A stretch of DNA of 64,000 nucleotides from Blumeriella jaapii (taxonomy: Eukaryota > Ascomycota > Leotiomycetes > Helotiales > Drepanopezizaceae). The translations under genes and the position numbers were made by a program. This document shows, piece after piece, positions 12,209 to 23,889 of this stretch. The notes below the pieces were generated by a model. That model searched no databases and was not told where the DNA came from. It worked only from the letters and a program-made list of their open reading frames with translations. Where the stretch lies: assembly GCA_009599575.1 (NCBI GenBank), contig VWND01000072.1, forward strand, positions 186,001 to 250,000, read 5' to 3'. Every line of letters starts with the position of its first letter. Positions within the stretch are counted from its first letter, which is position 1.

Positions 12209-13260
12209 TTTTGCAGTGTTGCACCGTAACCGGGGCGATTTGAGGCTTGAACGCGGGGTGCATGGAAAGGAAAAAAAATTGATGGATTTCGCATGCCAAG
12301 ACATGGAGACGGCCACATGGGAAAACGTGACTCTTAGAATGTCGGACCAAATCTATAGATCACATGATGGGCTGGCACGCAGTAAATACGACGTCGCAAA
12401 CACAACGTCGCTTACTCGAAACCTCTCCCTACTATATTTTGAACGAAGCGTTTCTTAGCCTCCAAAGAGAGGCAAGTATCATGTGCAAGGTTTACTCTTT
12501 AGAGTCTACTGTACCCAAAATTTGAAGGTCCCTTTACTTGGAGGTCAGTAGGCTATGAAAAGCAGACTTCTATTAGCCTAATCAAGGCGCGGACGTTTAA
12601 TGAGATACTGTAAAGTACAGTGTTGTGTCTACTGCAGCTCGTCTTGTGTGTGCCACTTTGCAAAACGGACTGGAATAGAGATCTTTCGAACCTCTGATGG
12701 TGTTGTGGTTTCGTATCAAACCAAGGCTTTTGACCGGCGCAGAGATCAGAGCACTGCTATTTGGAGTCTGTTGAGTGTCATAAAAACAACCTTTCCCTGA
12801 GGCTTAACAGCTCGCGATCAAGTCTAATTCCGTCCAGTCGGCTGATCTGTACTAGACGGTTTATTGGAAGCGCCACCTCGCCTTTTCAATTGTCAAGACA
12901 ATCTGTTCGATCCATGTTATCCTTTTCAGCTTATTACAATTCTTTTGGAATCGTCAAACTCCATGCTCGTTAGACAAATAAATGGGATAGCCGCGATAGA
13001 CTTCGGATGATACAGCTCGGACTGGCCGATAAGTACAGTACAGTGTGAATTATGTGATGTATCAGTTTACTTCTATTAGGGTGATCCTACTGACTGATTG
13101 CCAGAGTAATCAGGGACGCAAGGGTTTCCGGGGTTCGCCACGGCACCGCGGGCGCGCATTGAAACCATGCTCCCCTCTGTTGCCAGTGGCCATCACCATT
13201 ATGTAAAGTTCTTCTAAAAGTAGGTTTCTCGCGTGCTGGATAAACATGACCGTAAGGTTA
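12209..13260. other. Intergenic spacer left of the transposon block
   Basis: No gene is recognised. It contains the CNS1 promoter and several TACAGTA-type octamers (near 12508, 12612, 13031). The last two bases, TA at 13259-13260, are the left target-site duplication of the outer transposon. Confidence 0.6.
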
Positions 13261-13387
13261 ATAGTGGGCTGCCTTCCCACATTTATCCTGCGGGCACTCG
13301 GATAATGTGGGGGAAAGCAAGTGTCCCACTGCATCCAAGTGTCCCATCTCAATTCATGATTTTTTACGATCGCATTTTATATTAAAA
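13261..13387 (+). repeat. Left TIR of outer transposon
   Basis: The outer ~95 bp are GC-normal and then switch abruptly to AT-rich sequence. Inside are an 18-bp foldback (GTGGG...CCCAC) and two direct copies of AAGTGTCCCA spaced for possible transposase binding. Confidence 0.9.
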
Positions 13388-13750
13388 TATTATTATTTAA
13401 TTACGCCAAATTGAAAGGTAATAAAAGCAGAAAGCTATTTTTAGATTTTAAATTAAAAATTGCATTTTTATTAATTAAAAGTTACTAAATTACATATTTT
13501 CGTTGAATTTTTAATTTTTTATTATCGCATTTTGTATTAAAACACTATCAACGCCAGATATTTAATTGTAATAAATTGATAAATAATAAAAACAGAAAGC
13601 TATTATTAAATTATAAATTAAAAGTTTTATTTTTATTAATTAAAAGTTTTAAAACGTAATGTTTTGTTTTGATTTATTATTTTTTATAATCGCATTTTAA
13701 ATTAAAAAACTTCCAACGCTAGTTATTTAATTATAATAAACTGAAGAAAA
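13371..13750 (+). repeat. Subterminal tandem repeats, ~160 bp period
   Basis: The segment starting CGCATTTT (13371, 13526, 13691) recurs at 155 and 165 bp. Each copy is followed by an AT-rich stretch containing an AACGCYA-type core and, in the first two, an AGAAAGCTATT element. One inverted copy lies inside the right TIR. Copies differ mostly by transitions. Confidence 0.65.
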
Positions 13751-14271
13751 GTAAGTTCAGCTTGCATTCGAATAAAATTTATAGAAATTATATGAAATTC
13801 TACGTCGGAATATTCATTTTTGATTAAGTAAAAGTAATTTAAATCGTTTTTGTACGCATTTCCAATCAGAAATTGTATTAATTAAACGGCTACGAATCGT
13901 ACAAATACAATATACTTTTATTAAAACTAAATAAAGCTTATATAATTTTTTTTGCTTTCTAGCTATTTTACATATGCTTTTCAGCTTTTAAATATCGGTA
14001 TAATATTTATATTCGGAAGGTAAAAAACAAGACGCAAAAGGTAAAAGAAAACCGTTAGTTTTACGAAAAGCTTTTGCTTAAGCGTATAATAAGTAAAAAA
14101 AGCTGCTTACGAGCCTTGGATTTTAGGTTGTAAAAGCAATAAAGCTGTAAAACAAAAAAAAATCGTATTAAAAATAATAAATTGCATTTTTTTTGCCGAA
14201 AATCTTAATATATAATAAAACGCGAGCTTAATAAAGCTTTTATAATTATCGAATATTTTATAACCGATTAA

Positions 14272-14538
14272 TATAAAAGTAGGTAGGAAAACCAGACTGA
14301 TACGGCCATATGTCGGTGGGTAAAATAGTCTAGGGAATTCCTAGAAGAGACTGAAAAAAGGAAAAGAAAAATAAATAAAAGTATAAATTGAACTGCGTGC
14401 TTATAATATTATTTAAAAAAGTGTTTTGCTTTTATATCTGTTAAAGGCAGTTAATGGCAGAAGGTTTCGGAAGGGTTTATGCCTCGATTATAATTAAAAC
14501 TATTAATTTTTATTAATACAAAGTATTACCGTTTTATA
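14272..14538 (-). repeat. Gypsy 3' LTR
   Basis: 267 bp. It matches the right LTR with essentially only C/T and G/A differences. The minus-strand ends read TGTAAAA...TTTTACA once transitions are allowed for; here both terminal dinucleotides have become TA. A TATAAAAGC-like box is clear in the other copy. Confidence 0.85.
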
Positions 14539-14599
14539 TTCTGTTTTAATTAATATACGTAGTCGTTTTTAATTACGATTAAAAAAAAAATATAATTTT

Positions 14600-17500
14600 A
14601 ATAAATGCAATTTAGTTTATTTTCTATGATTTAAAAACCAATTAATTAAAACCGAACTTTTTAATTCCGCATTTTTTTGGTTTTCTAATTTGTTTTTGGC
14701 TTTTTTGCTATTGGCTTCTGCGAAGGGATAGCGTTTCGCTTATCGTTTGAATCATTTTGTTTATTTTGCTTTTCTGAAAAATAATTCGATAAAATATTAG
14801 TCGAAGTATCGTTCAGATTTACGAACGTTTTAATAGCTTTTTCGTCGATAATATTATCAGATGTCGCCGCGACGGATGCTTTTTACGATTTTTCTGCGTA
14901 AATAGTGGATTCTAGTTTTTAAACGTAATTCTACGCTTTACAAAAGGCGCTGAAAAGTTTTATATTGAAATCGTAAAGATAATCGATTAGTTCGTCGTGA
15001 TTAAAACCGATTAACGCTTTTGCTTCGCGTAAAACTGATGGGTCGGACTACGGCTGTTTGCCGACGAATGCTTTTGAAAAGGCTTCGAAGCTTATAAAAA
15101 AGATTATTTTACGAAATGATTCGAAAATAATCGTTTATAATCGAGATTATCGAAAATATTATAATTGCTTTCGCCGCAGTATAAATAATATCAGATTGCT
15201 TATCGAATTATCGTTTTCGAAATAGTTTTTGTATTTTTGCGCCGTATAATTATTCGAATAAATTAATATCGCGCCGTCGGTACTTTGGGTTCTGAATCTG
15301 ACGAAAACTTTTTGCTTAGTCGAAAAGCTGATAAAAGTTATTTTATTTTTTATTTCGTAGTTTTCGATTTCGTAATCCGATAAAATAGCCGAAGCTATTG
15401 CTTTAGACGCGCTGAAATACGAAAAAGCTGGGTTTTTTTAAATGGTTTTAATCAGTTTGGCGTCGTGGTGTAATTGCAGATAAGCTTCGATTATTTTCGA
15501 ATTATATGCGAATGCAAGCAGAACGTAATAGTCGAAAATGGCGTCGGTAGAATTTTCGATTCTTTTTTTCTTTTAAAAGTCGGCGATATCGAATTTTATA
15601 ATTGTAATACGATCGGGACCAGCGAGGCCTGAAACGATCGGAATATTAAAATAAGCTACGAGGCGGCAGTTTTCGGAATTTCGAATAATTAAAACAGCGA
15701 AATAAAAGCCGGGGTGCATTTTGAAAGCTTGTTAAATGAAATTATAAAGTATATTAGCGAAAAAAACTGTAAGCGCTTTTTGGGTTTTGACTAATCGGAA
15801 ATAATGCTTATATATAATTATTTTTTTTTTTATAAAATGCAGCAGTAGCTTATTTTTTCCGTTGTGAAATTTTACGTAATTAACGAATTCGCAGCTTAGT
15901 TTAAATAGATTTTAAAGCATATTTTCGGTCGAAAAACCAAAAAAATCGGCTTTTAAAAATATTTGTTATTTTTATTTTTTTACGTTTTAATCGAGTTTTA
16001 TGATCGCGCTGAAAGCTTTGGAATCTGCTTTAAAATTTGCGTAATCTAAATAAGTTTTCGCACGCGCTTAGATAGTTTTCGCAGTTTTTCGTCGAAATAT
16101 AAATTGATTATTAAAGTTAATTTCGAATACGTCGTAGTCCGAATTTTTAATAGCAGCAAATCGATTAGCGAAGCCGATAACGTTAATTTTTTTTATAATT
16201 AAATCGTAATACGCCGCGTAATAACGTATGTAAAAATAGCAGAATTTGCTGTTTTTTTTAGCGTTAACGTTATTCGTAAAAACGAAATTAAAAAATCGGA
16301 GTTTTTCAGCGAAAGAAAACTCGAATAAAAACGGGTCACCGTTTTCAAAAGTTTTTTTTATTTGTTTTAACGTATTATATTTGCAATTTTCCGAAAAAAG
16401 CTTGGTTTAGTTTTCGTTCGAAGTAAAAGAAAAAAAGCTGACGGATTTATTTGGTTTTTATATAAAAGTATCGAAATAAAACTTTTAAATCGTTTCGTCG
16501 TCGAAAGCGAAAGTTTTAAGCAAAGTAATTTAATTTTGTGTTTTTTGTATAATTTTTTTCGCGATAATTTCGATATTTTTTTTTAAGCTTTTTCGATCGA
16601 AACGTATAATAATCGAAATTTTGAATGCTTTTATTAAAATTTAAAATATTAGCGGTACGACGTTTTTAAACGCAGCAGGCGTTTTTAGTATTTGCGTATT
16701 TAATTTCGAAAAATCAGATTTAAAATCGTTAAAGTTTTTTTTTTTCGGAATACTAAGGTTTTTTAAATTTAATTTTATAAAGTCGTCGCGTTTTTTATTA
16801 ATTGGCTTAAAGCTTATAGCTCGGCGTCGATTTCCGGCCGTTTTTATTCGCGGTGTTTTTTTTGCTAACGACGTAAATAATTTTTTTTTCCGAATAAAAA
16901 AAGTTTCGGAAATATCGGCGCGTTTTTTCACGTTTTTTATTTTTATTTTTTCCGGAATCGTTTTTATAAATACAATAGATTTTTTATATTCGAATAAGCG
17001 GTTGTTTGTTATTACGCTTTTAATTTCGTTCTCGGATTCGTTTTCGATAATTAAAAATAAAAATCGCTAAATTATTTTAGCTATTTTAAAAATATTAATT
17101 GCTACCGCGTATATTTTTTCGAACTGAACGAAAATAATATTAGCTTTTTCGTTTTTTTCGTCGTCGTAAATTTAAAATATCGGAATAGCGTCGTTTTTTT
17201 TCTTCGGTATAAAAATGCCGCATTTAGCGATGCTTAGTTTTTTGCTTTGAAAAAAAATTAGATTTAAAGTTTCGCAACCGATTAAAACTTTTTTTAGCGA
17301 TTATATAGCGTCGTTGACCAGTTTGCAAACAATTGTAAAAAAGCTTATAAACCTGCGGGCTTTTGAGTTATTAGCTTTTAAAGCTTATATTTTAAAAATA
17401 TAAGCGTTTAATACTTAGATTTTTTTTTTAATAAAAGTAATGGTTTCGAAAAAGCGAGCGAAGTGCCGAAATGGAATAATACCGGTGATTTTGCTAAAAA

Positions 17501-17700
17501 CGTATTTTTAAATATTTTTTTTTTGTTAATTTAGCAAAAAGCGCAATATTCGGTCCGTTATTTTTTTTTTATTATTTCGAGCTTTTTTTGCTCCGGCGAA
17601 AGCTTTTAAAGCGTTATTATAGTTTTGCAGAAATTTGTCGTAATTAAAGCTTTTGCGAACGAATTTAATTTTGACGAAGCTTTTGTAATCGAATAAAAAT
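14600..17700 (-). pseudogene. Extra long reading frame downstream of gypsy pol, unknown function
   Basis: On the pol strand a single frame runs about 3.1 kb from near 17700 to near 14600. It has roughly two dozen stops, nearly all TAA/TAG as expected from Gln or Trp codons, and otherwise protein-like composition. Recognisable stretches are EFLFDYKSFVKIKFV, TGIIPFRHFARFFETITF, KFCYFYIRYYAAYYDL, SGLAGPDRITIIKFDIADF and STDAIFDYYVLLAFAYNSKI. A Lys/Arg-rich block lies near 16.65-16.93 kb. I recognise no domain. It follows pol within the same LTR element, so it is either an additional gypsy ORF or an older captured or inserted sequence. The start is uncertain. Confidence 0.6.
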
Positions 17701-18329
17701 TCGTTAATATTTTTAGTTATTATATCGAGTTATTTTATAAATGTTTTTACAAAAGCTGTTTATTAATTTAGGATAGCGGCATTATATGCTTGTTTAAATT
17801 CGGAAAAATTACGTATAATGGTTCCGTTCCAAAATAAATTAAAAATAAACTTGCTAGATTTAGCAACGCTTTGCTTAGGGAACGATATAATATCGATAGG
17901 TTTATTAATTAGAAAAATATGTTGTATTTATTAAAAAATAATTAAGAAAAAGTACGGGAATTATAAAGTATTTGTATTTAAAAAGCACGGAAATCCGTAT
18001 ATTGTTTTTTTAATAAATTATAACTGTTTAGGTAGGCATCCGTTTAGAATAACGAAAAAAGTAAATAATATAAAAAATAATAAATAATAAAATGCATAAA
18101 AAATAATTTTCGTAAAATATGCGAATAATATAAATATATCAGATATATGGCTTAAATATATACAAAGCTTTTGTTTTGGTAAACAAAAAGTACAGTTAAA
18201 CAAAGAAAAGTACAGTAGATGTCCTAAATAATATAAAAAAGGTCTTAAAAATAAACAGTGTATATCAAAACAAAAACAATAGAACAGTATACAATAAAAA
18301 AAAAAAATAATAAATAATAAAAATAATAG

Positions 18330-19352
18330 AATAGTTAGTGAACAATTTTGTAAGCATTTTTCTTTTTTTCGGTTATAGGTGGAATTACGACTTGAATTAT
18401 GGTTTTAGCAGCGGAATTATTAAATTGTTTCCAGACCTTTCCAGGGGGTTTTTTTTTTTCAGAAGTATATTCGCTTTGGTCGGAATCGTCGTCGGAATCG
18501 CTGAAATCGGAATCGTTGTTTAATTCAGAGTTTAAAAGATAAATTTGCTAGTTTTTTTTGTAAAATCGTTTTAACCGGTTAGCGGCGAACGTTTTTTTTA
18601 ATTTTGTTTTATCGAATTTCGTAAGCTTGTAATAGCTTTTATTTAATTCGGCTTCGTATATTTCGTAGGGTCCGAGCCATTTATAATTAAGTTTAATATC
18701 GGCCGATTTGTCGATAGCGCGCTGAACGTCGTAAATTAAAATCAGATTTTTTTTTTTGATTAGCGTTTTTTTTAAAACTTTGGTTTTATTTCAGACTTTT
18801 TTAGCTGCTTTTCTATATTTTTTTTTTTTTTAAAATTATTTTTTTTATATTTATATCGCGGTAATTTAGCTGTTTAAATTTTATTATTAACAGGTTTGTT
18901 TTCGTTTTTATTTTAATTACGTTATAAAATTTTTATATAAATCATTTTGTTTCTAAAAATAATCGAGCGTTTTTGCCGTATTAAATAAAAAATAAAATTA
19001 TTCTAATAGAAACGTATATATATATGCGCATAGCAAAAAGCATTTCCGAAAATTTTCGCGACCAACGCTTATAGTTTTTCGAATAGCTTTTAAAAGGCCG
19101 TTAAAAATATTTCTGTAGTTTCGTTCCACGGATCCGTTGCTTTTCGAATTGTAAACTGAAATTTGAATGCGCTAAATGCCGTATTTTTTTATAAAAGTTT
19201 CGATAACGCCTTTGTTTTCGGATTTATTATCGACGTTTAATTTGCTAAATAAACCGTATCGATATACGTTTTTTTAAAAAAAGATTGTTATAGCTTCGAA
19301 AATAGCGTTTCGGAAAAATCGCTTTTCAGATTATTTAAACAAATCGTCGATA
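18330..19352 (-). pseudogene. Gypsy integrase core and pol C-terminus relic
   Basis: From 19352 downward the frame reads VIDDLFK, then YGLFSKLNVDNKSENKGVIE (catalytic DNxxEN region) and IQISVYNSKSNGSVERNYRN (the glutamate-bearing helix). The integrase C-terminal domain reads LNYKWLGPYEIYEAELNKSY and ends KKTFAANRLKRFYKK near 18545. Stops are of the RIP type. Confidence 0.78.
19336..19352. repeat. LINE target-site duplication, left copy
   Basis: 17 bp, taaacaaatcgtcgata, identical to 33880-33896. It lies inside the gypsy integrase. Confidence 0.9.
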
Positions 19353-19899
19353 GTAGTAGTAGTAGTAGTAGTAGTATTAATTAACGTCTAGCGAAGTGCA
19401 GCCGAGAGGCTGCCCTCCTAGGACCTCCCAGGGGGTACGGAAACGTGCTAAGCTAAGAAATTAAATACAAAATACGACCCCGAAAGCAGTTCGTATTAGT
19501 ACAGCTAAAGCTGCTGTCGACTACGCCCTTCGCCGCCTTTTGCGATGGTCCGTTAATGAAATTTGTGAGCGTAAAACCCAGAGAAAAGCCCAAGAAGTGT
19601 GCATACGGCACCGATCAAAGTATAATTTGTCGGTTGCGTAAAAACGCACAATAGTATAGCTAGTAAGCCGAGAAAAAAAAAGAAAAGCAATATTCAAATG
19701 TCCGAATCCAAAAACCAAAAGCAGAAAAACAAGCTTGCGCCTACCAAAATAAAAAAGCACCCGTTATACAAATATGCATAATAGTATTCGCTCCGCTGTA
19801 ACGTCGCTTCGCGCGGCCGTACGCAGCTTACTTTGTTCGAGCTGCATTCGATCAGAGCAAGTAATATACGTACGTATAGCAGAATTAGTCATATCTGAG

Positions 19900-22800
19900 A
19901 AATTGTAATAATAACGCGTAAAAACGTCACAAAATCCTCTGGCTCGCGAAGCAGATTTTTAAAAAATATCACGGCCTTTCGCTCGGTTCGAAAAAAAGCG
20001 TCTGGTCGAGTTTTCTTAGGCCAACCAAGAAAACGTCTGATCGCGCGGCGGCATAACACTAAATGCAATAGGGTCTTAAGCTTTTTGCATTTGCAACGCA
20101 ATTTAGCGTCGATATGATTGTACTTAACGTGATACCACTCGTAGTCTCCATAAATAATTTTGGTCGCCAAATAATAATAAAACAATCGTTTCGGCATATC
20201 GAGCTCCGGCAAAAGTTTAACTGCGTAAACCGGGTCCCACCGCTTGTAGTTTCGTAAAAGCTTTCTGCTGGCTGTCTCCTACCAAAAGCTTCGGTGCGAA
20301 TCACGCACTTTCCTAAAATCGGAGCGTATTCCACTCACAATCGGTTCGAACGCAAAGCCCTCATCCCAAAGAGTCTTTTCTGCGCCCGCATTTGCCAGTT
20401 TATCGGCGGCCTCGTTGCCTTCGATGCCCGTATAGCCCGATGCCCATTTAACTCTCACGTCGTATGTTTCCATCACTCCTTAGCAGGCCAGAAAAGCCCA
20501 TTAGGAAAAGGAAAAGAATATCCCGCGTATCCCCCAAATTACTAAAGTGCTATCGATACACATCCATAGCTTTTGCGTGCGCACCTCGGCTGATATGCTC
20601 GCAGCCTTTTGCAGGCCTTTCCATGCTCCTATCGCTTTTGCGTCGAAAACGTAAAAATAGTCGTTTATCGAACCGTACCCAAACGCTATTTGCCTGCGGT
20701 TCTGATATATGGCGTATTTGTAGCCTACGAAATAGGCGCCGTTTTTATACTTCTCGCAGCCGTCCGAAAAGATCGTGACGTTTCCGGAGGGTAATTCTGC
20801 CCACCATTTTTTAAAGTTTTCCGCGGCCTTTTTCTTTTTGACGCCTATAATAAGGTCGGTGCGGCTGCCGGGCGAAAAGTGCGAAAAAACCAGTTTAGAT
20901 CGTAGGATTTATAGGAAAATATCGCCGAAGCGCTGAATCTTCGTTTTAGCGGCCATATATATACCCGCGTATCTGCCTCGAGAGATCATTGGAATAAAAA
21001 TACGTTGAACCAAAGGATACGCCTCGTCCACGATTTGCAATCTTATCGCAAAGCGTGCTTTGGCCTCCTCCAAGGCCGCGCTCGCGAAAGAAAAGCCTGC
21101 GTCCCGTATTATTATAATAAAAGGAATGGTGCGCCATACAAAGAATACTCCCCGTGCGGCCAAAATGATGGTTTTCTATACCAAGTCGATATAACCGCCG
21201 AAACGGATGCTGATTTAGCTGTTTCGTCCGGTTCGGCGTTCAGGCTTCGTACGGCCTGCGTACCAGACTTCGGTCCCAAACAATATCGAAGGGAAAACAC
21301 AAATAATTACTGCTTTTCGCAGCGCGCTGGCCGAAGAGCCATTATTAATTCGGCCGAAGCCTTTGATGTATTGCGCCGCCTGTCGTGCCTTGCTTGCGCG
21401 TTTTCTAACGTATCGTTTAAAAGTAAGTTTTCGATCGAATCAAATCCTTAGCTAGCGCAGCGCGAGTTGCTCGTCTTCTTTCGCCGTAGTAATGCAAAGG
21501 ATCGTAATCCTGTCGTCGACCATAATCGGAAAAGCGTAGTCATTGTTTTGCGTAGTAATATATATTATTTCGATCTTTTCCGGCGCGAAAGCGATCTTAT
21601 GTTCGTTTTCCCACTCGAAAATATCGCGAACGTCCTTCGCAAATAGCTCGACATTATCGTCCAGGCTATATAAAATGCGGTAAATCAGTATATCGTCTGC
21701 GTACCCAAAGCGAAAAATGAAGTCTTAGTTAAGCAATTCTGCTAGGTACAGCATATACAAAACCGAAAAAAATAGCGACTCTTGGAAAATACCGCAGTAA
21801 ACGTAGCTGAAATCAGTAATCTCTTTTTCGAATCGTACCTGTATTCGTCGTTCCGTAAAAAACGATTTAATTAATAAAAGAAATAAGAAGGGCCACTTTT
21901 GCTCGGTCATCCTCTTAAGCAGGCGTCGAATCAAAACGGCGTCAAACGCGCCTTGCACGTCCAAAATGACAATCGTACATATTTTTTTACGGCGAGCGCA
22001 ATCTCGATATCGGCCGTAAAGCACGCTGCCAGGTCGAAAGCAAAGCGTTTCGGAAAAGCGCCTCTATATTATAAGCTAAGCAGGCCGGTCGTAAGCGCTG
22101 TCCACGCGATTCTGCTAGCAATAATTCTCTCGAAGCTTTTGAATATGCAAAAAAAAAAAGCGATCGGACGCCACGAGCGTAAAAAGGATTTGTCCCGTTT
22201 GCCGGTTTTAACCATTATGGCCACTTCGGCCAGCTTCCAAAAGGTCGGAAAGTGGTTCGTAGCGAAGCAGCGGTTAAACAAGCCATGTATAACGGTTCTA
22301 ACCTTTTTTCAACAGGCTTTCAAAAGTCTTACCGTAACCCGGTTAATGCCCGGAAAAATGCTAGTAACTCCGATGCAATATCTTTCCACTTTTTCGGGCG
22401 ACACGGAGTCTGCCCAAAGGAAATGGCCCGACCCTGTCCATTCGGTAAAAAGATCTTGATCGAAATCGTCGGTGGCTGAAAAGCGGCCAAATACTTCGTC
22501 TTTCAAAGCATTGGCCTTGTCTCTAATATCCTCAATCACAACGCCGTTCACCACTAATAAAAGAGCTTTAAGATTCGTAGTCATTCGGTGCCAGCCCATT
22601 ATCTTATACAGCTTTTCGTCACTGTCGATCCCGTTGATAAGCTCTCGCCAATAATCCCTTTTCGCTCTGCGCACTATGGCGAAGAACTGCCTGATTTCTT
22701 CAAGGATTTCACCGTCGTATACCACTCTGCGTGCTCGCAAATATCGGTCCCTGGCTTCTTAGCATTCGTCGGTCCACCATAAGATGGCCTGTAAACCCTT

Positions 22801-23700
22801 TTAAAAAAGCTTTCCGGCAGCTGTAATGCTTTTTTGAAAAACCCGGGCCAGCGCAGCCGCGTATTCGTCCAGCTTTTCTAGCATTAATAATATAACGGAA
22901 TCCGCGAATCGGCTGATTCCTGCGCGTATTAAGCCTGCGAATTTGCCGAGTTCTGAATCGGATACTTTGTAATATATCTAAGTCACGGATATTTTCCTTC
23001 TGCTAAGGAAAATCGTTATTTGAGTTTCGTGATCTAAGCCGCTATGCATATCGTATCGTATCGTAATAATCGAATTGGGCACGTTCGAAAAAGTGAAATT
23101 CAGGACGTATCTTTTATTATATATAAGTTCGCTAGCGGCGCCGATAAAGTCCATATCCGAAATAGCAGTCCAATTTGCGAAGTGTCCTCCACCTTCTGCT
23201 GTATCCGACCCCGGCTCAAAAGTATCGTATCGAGCATTAAAATCGCCGCCCACTATGCAATTGAAAAGTGGTTCGAAATGTATCACGTAATCCAATACTT
23301 ATTAAGTATAGCCCTGTTTATACACGTTAAAAATAAAATATATATTTACGTTCAGCCAAAACAGATCTCTGCTATTAACTAATCGTCGTTGTTATGAATT
23401 GAGTCCTGCGCCCTTTCGAACATAAATCAATACTCTAAGGCGTATTCGCTCGAAAATTTCCTTCTCGGTTTCGTTCCATAAATCGATCGGTGCATACAAG
23501 TCGTATAACGGGTGGTTTTGTATTTTAGTCCCCGGAGCGCTCCAAGATTCTTGCACGCAAATCACGTTTATGCGCTTTGCATCGCACAAATGCAAAAGCG
23601 TAATATGCTTCGGTTGTTCTTTTTAAACGTTTGCCCAGCAAATATTAAAATCTGTTTTAAGCTTTCGGTTGCGAGATTCCCCGCGTTGCTTGTAAAAGTG
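19900..23700 (-). pseudogene. LINE ORF2 relic: endonuclease, reverse transcriptase, RNase H
   Basis: The endonuclease N-terminus is seen in VICVQESWSAPGTKIQNHPL (about 23.5 kb), with IVGGDFNARYDTF (about 23.2 kb) as the catalytic GGDFN motif. A basic linker occupies about 22.3-22.7 kb. RT motifs are SFLRSWRPIAFFF (about 22.2 kb) and VILDVQGAFDAVLIRRLL (about 22.0 kb), with a degraded QGSPLSP-type motif before SVLYMLYLAEL. A C-terminal RNase H includes KWASGYTGIEGNEAADKLAN (about 20.4 kb). Frames change repeatedly and stops are frequent. Confidence 0.85.
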
Positions 23701-23889
23701 TCCTACCATTAAAAAATAAAAGTATTAGTATCAATATCCATTCCTCCTGACTCGTCTGCGAAAGCTTAAAATTCATTTCGTAGCTGGTCCGATGAAAATA
23801 GATAAGTTGCTTCTGACGAAATAAAAAAAAGCGTATCCTGCGAAGAAACTACGAAGGCCGTATCGTCGAGCGTCGAATATGCTTTTCGG

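Noticed and set aside
13110..13352. Open frame over the left TIR, and a matching one over the right TIR at 40346-40619
   Set aside because: Created by the inverted terminal sequence itself; not conserved beyond the TIR.
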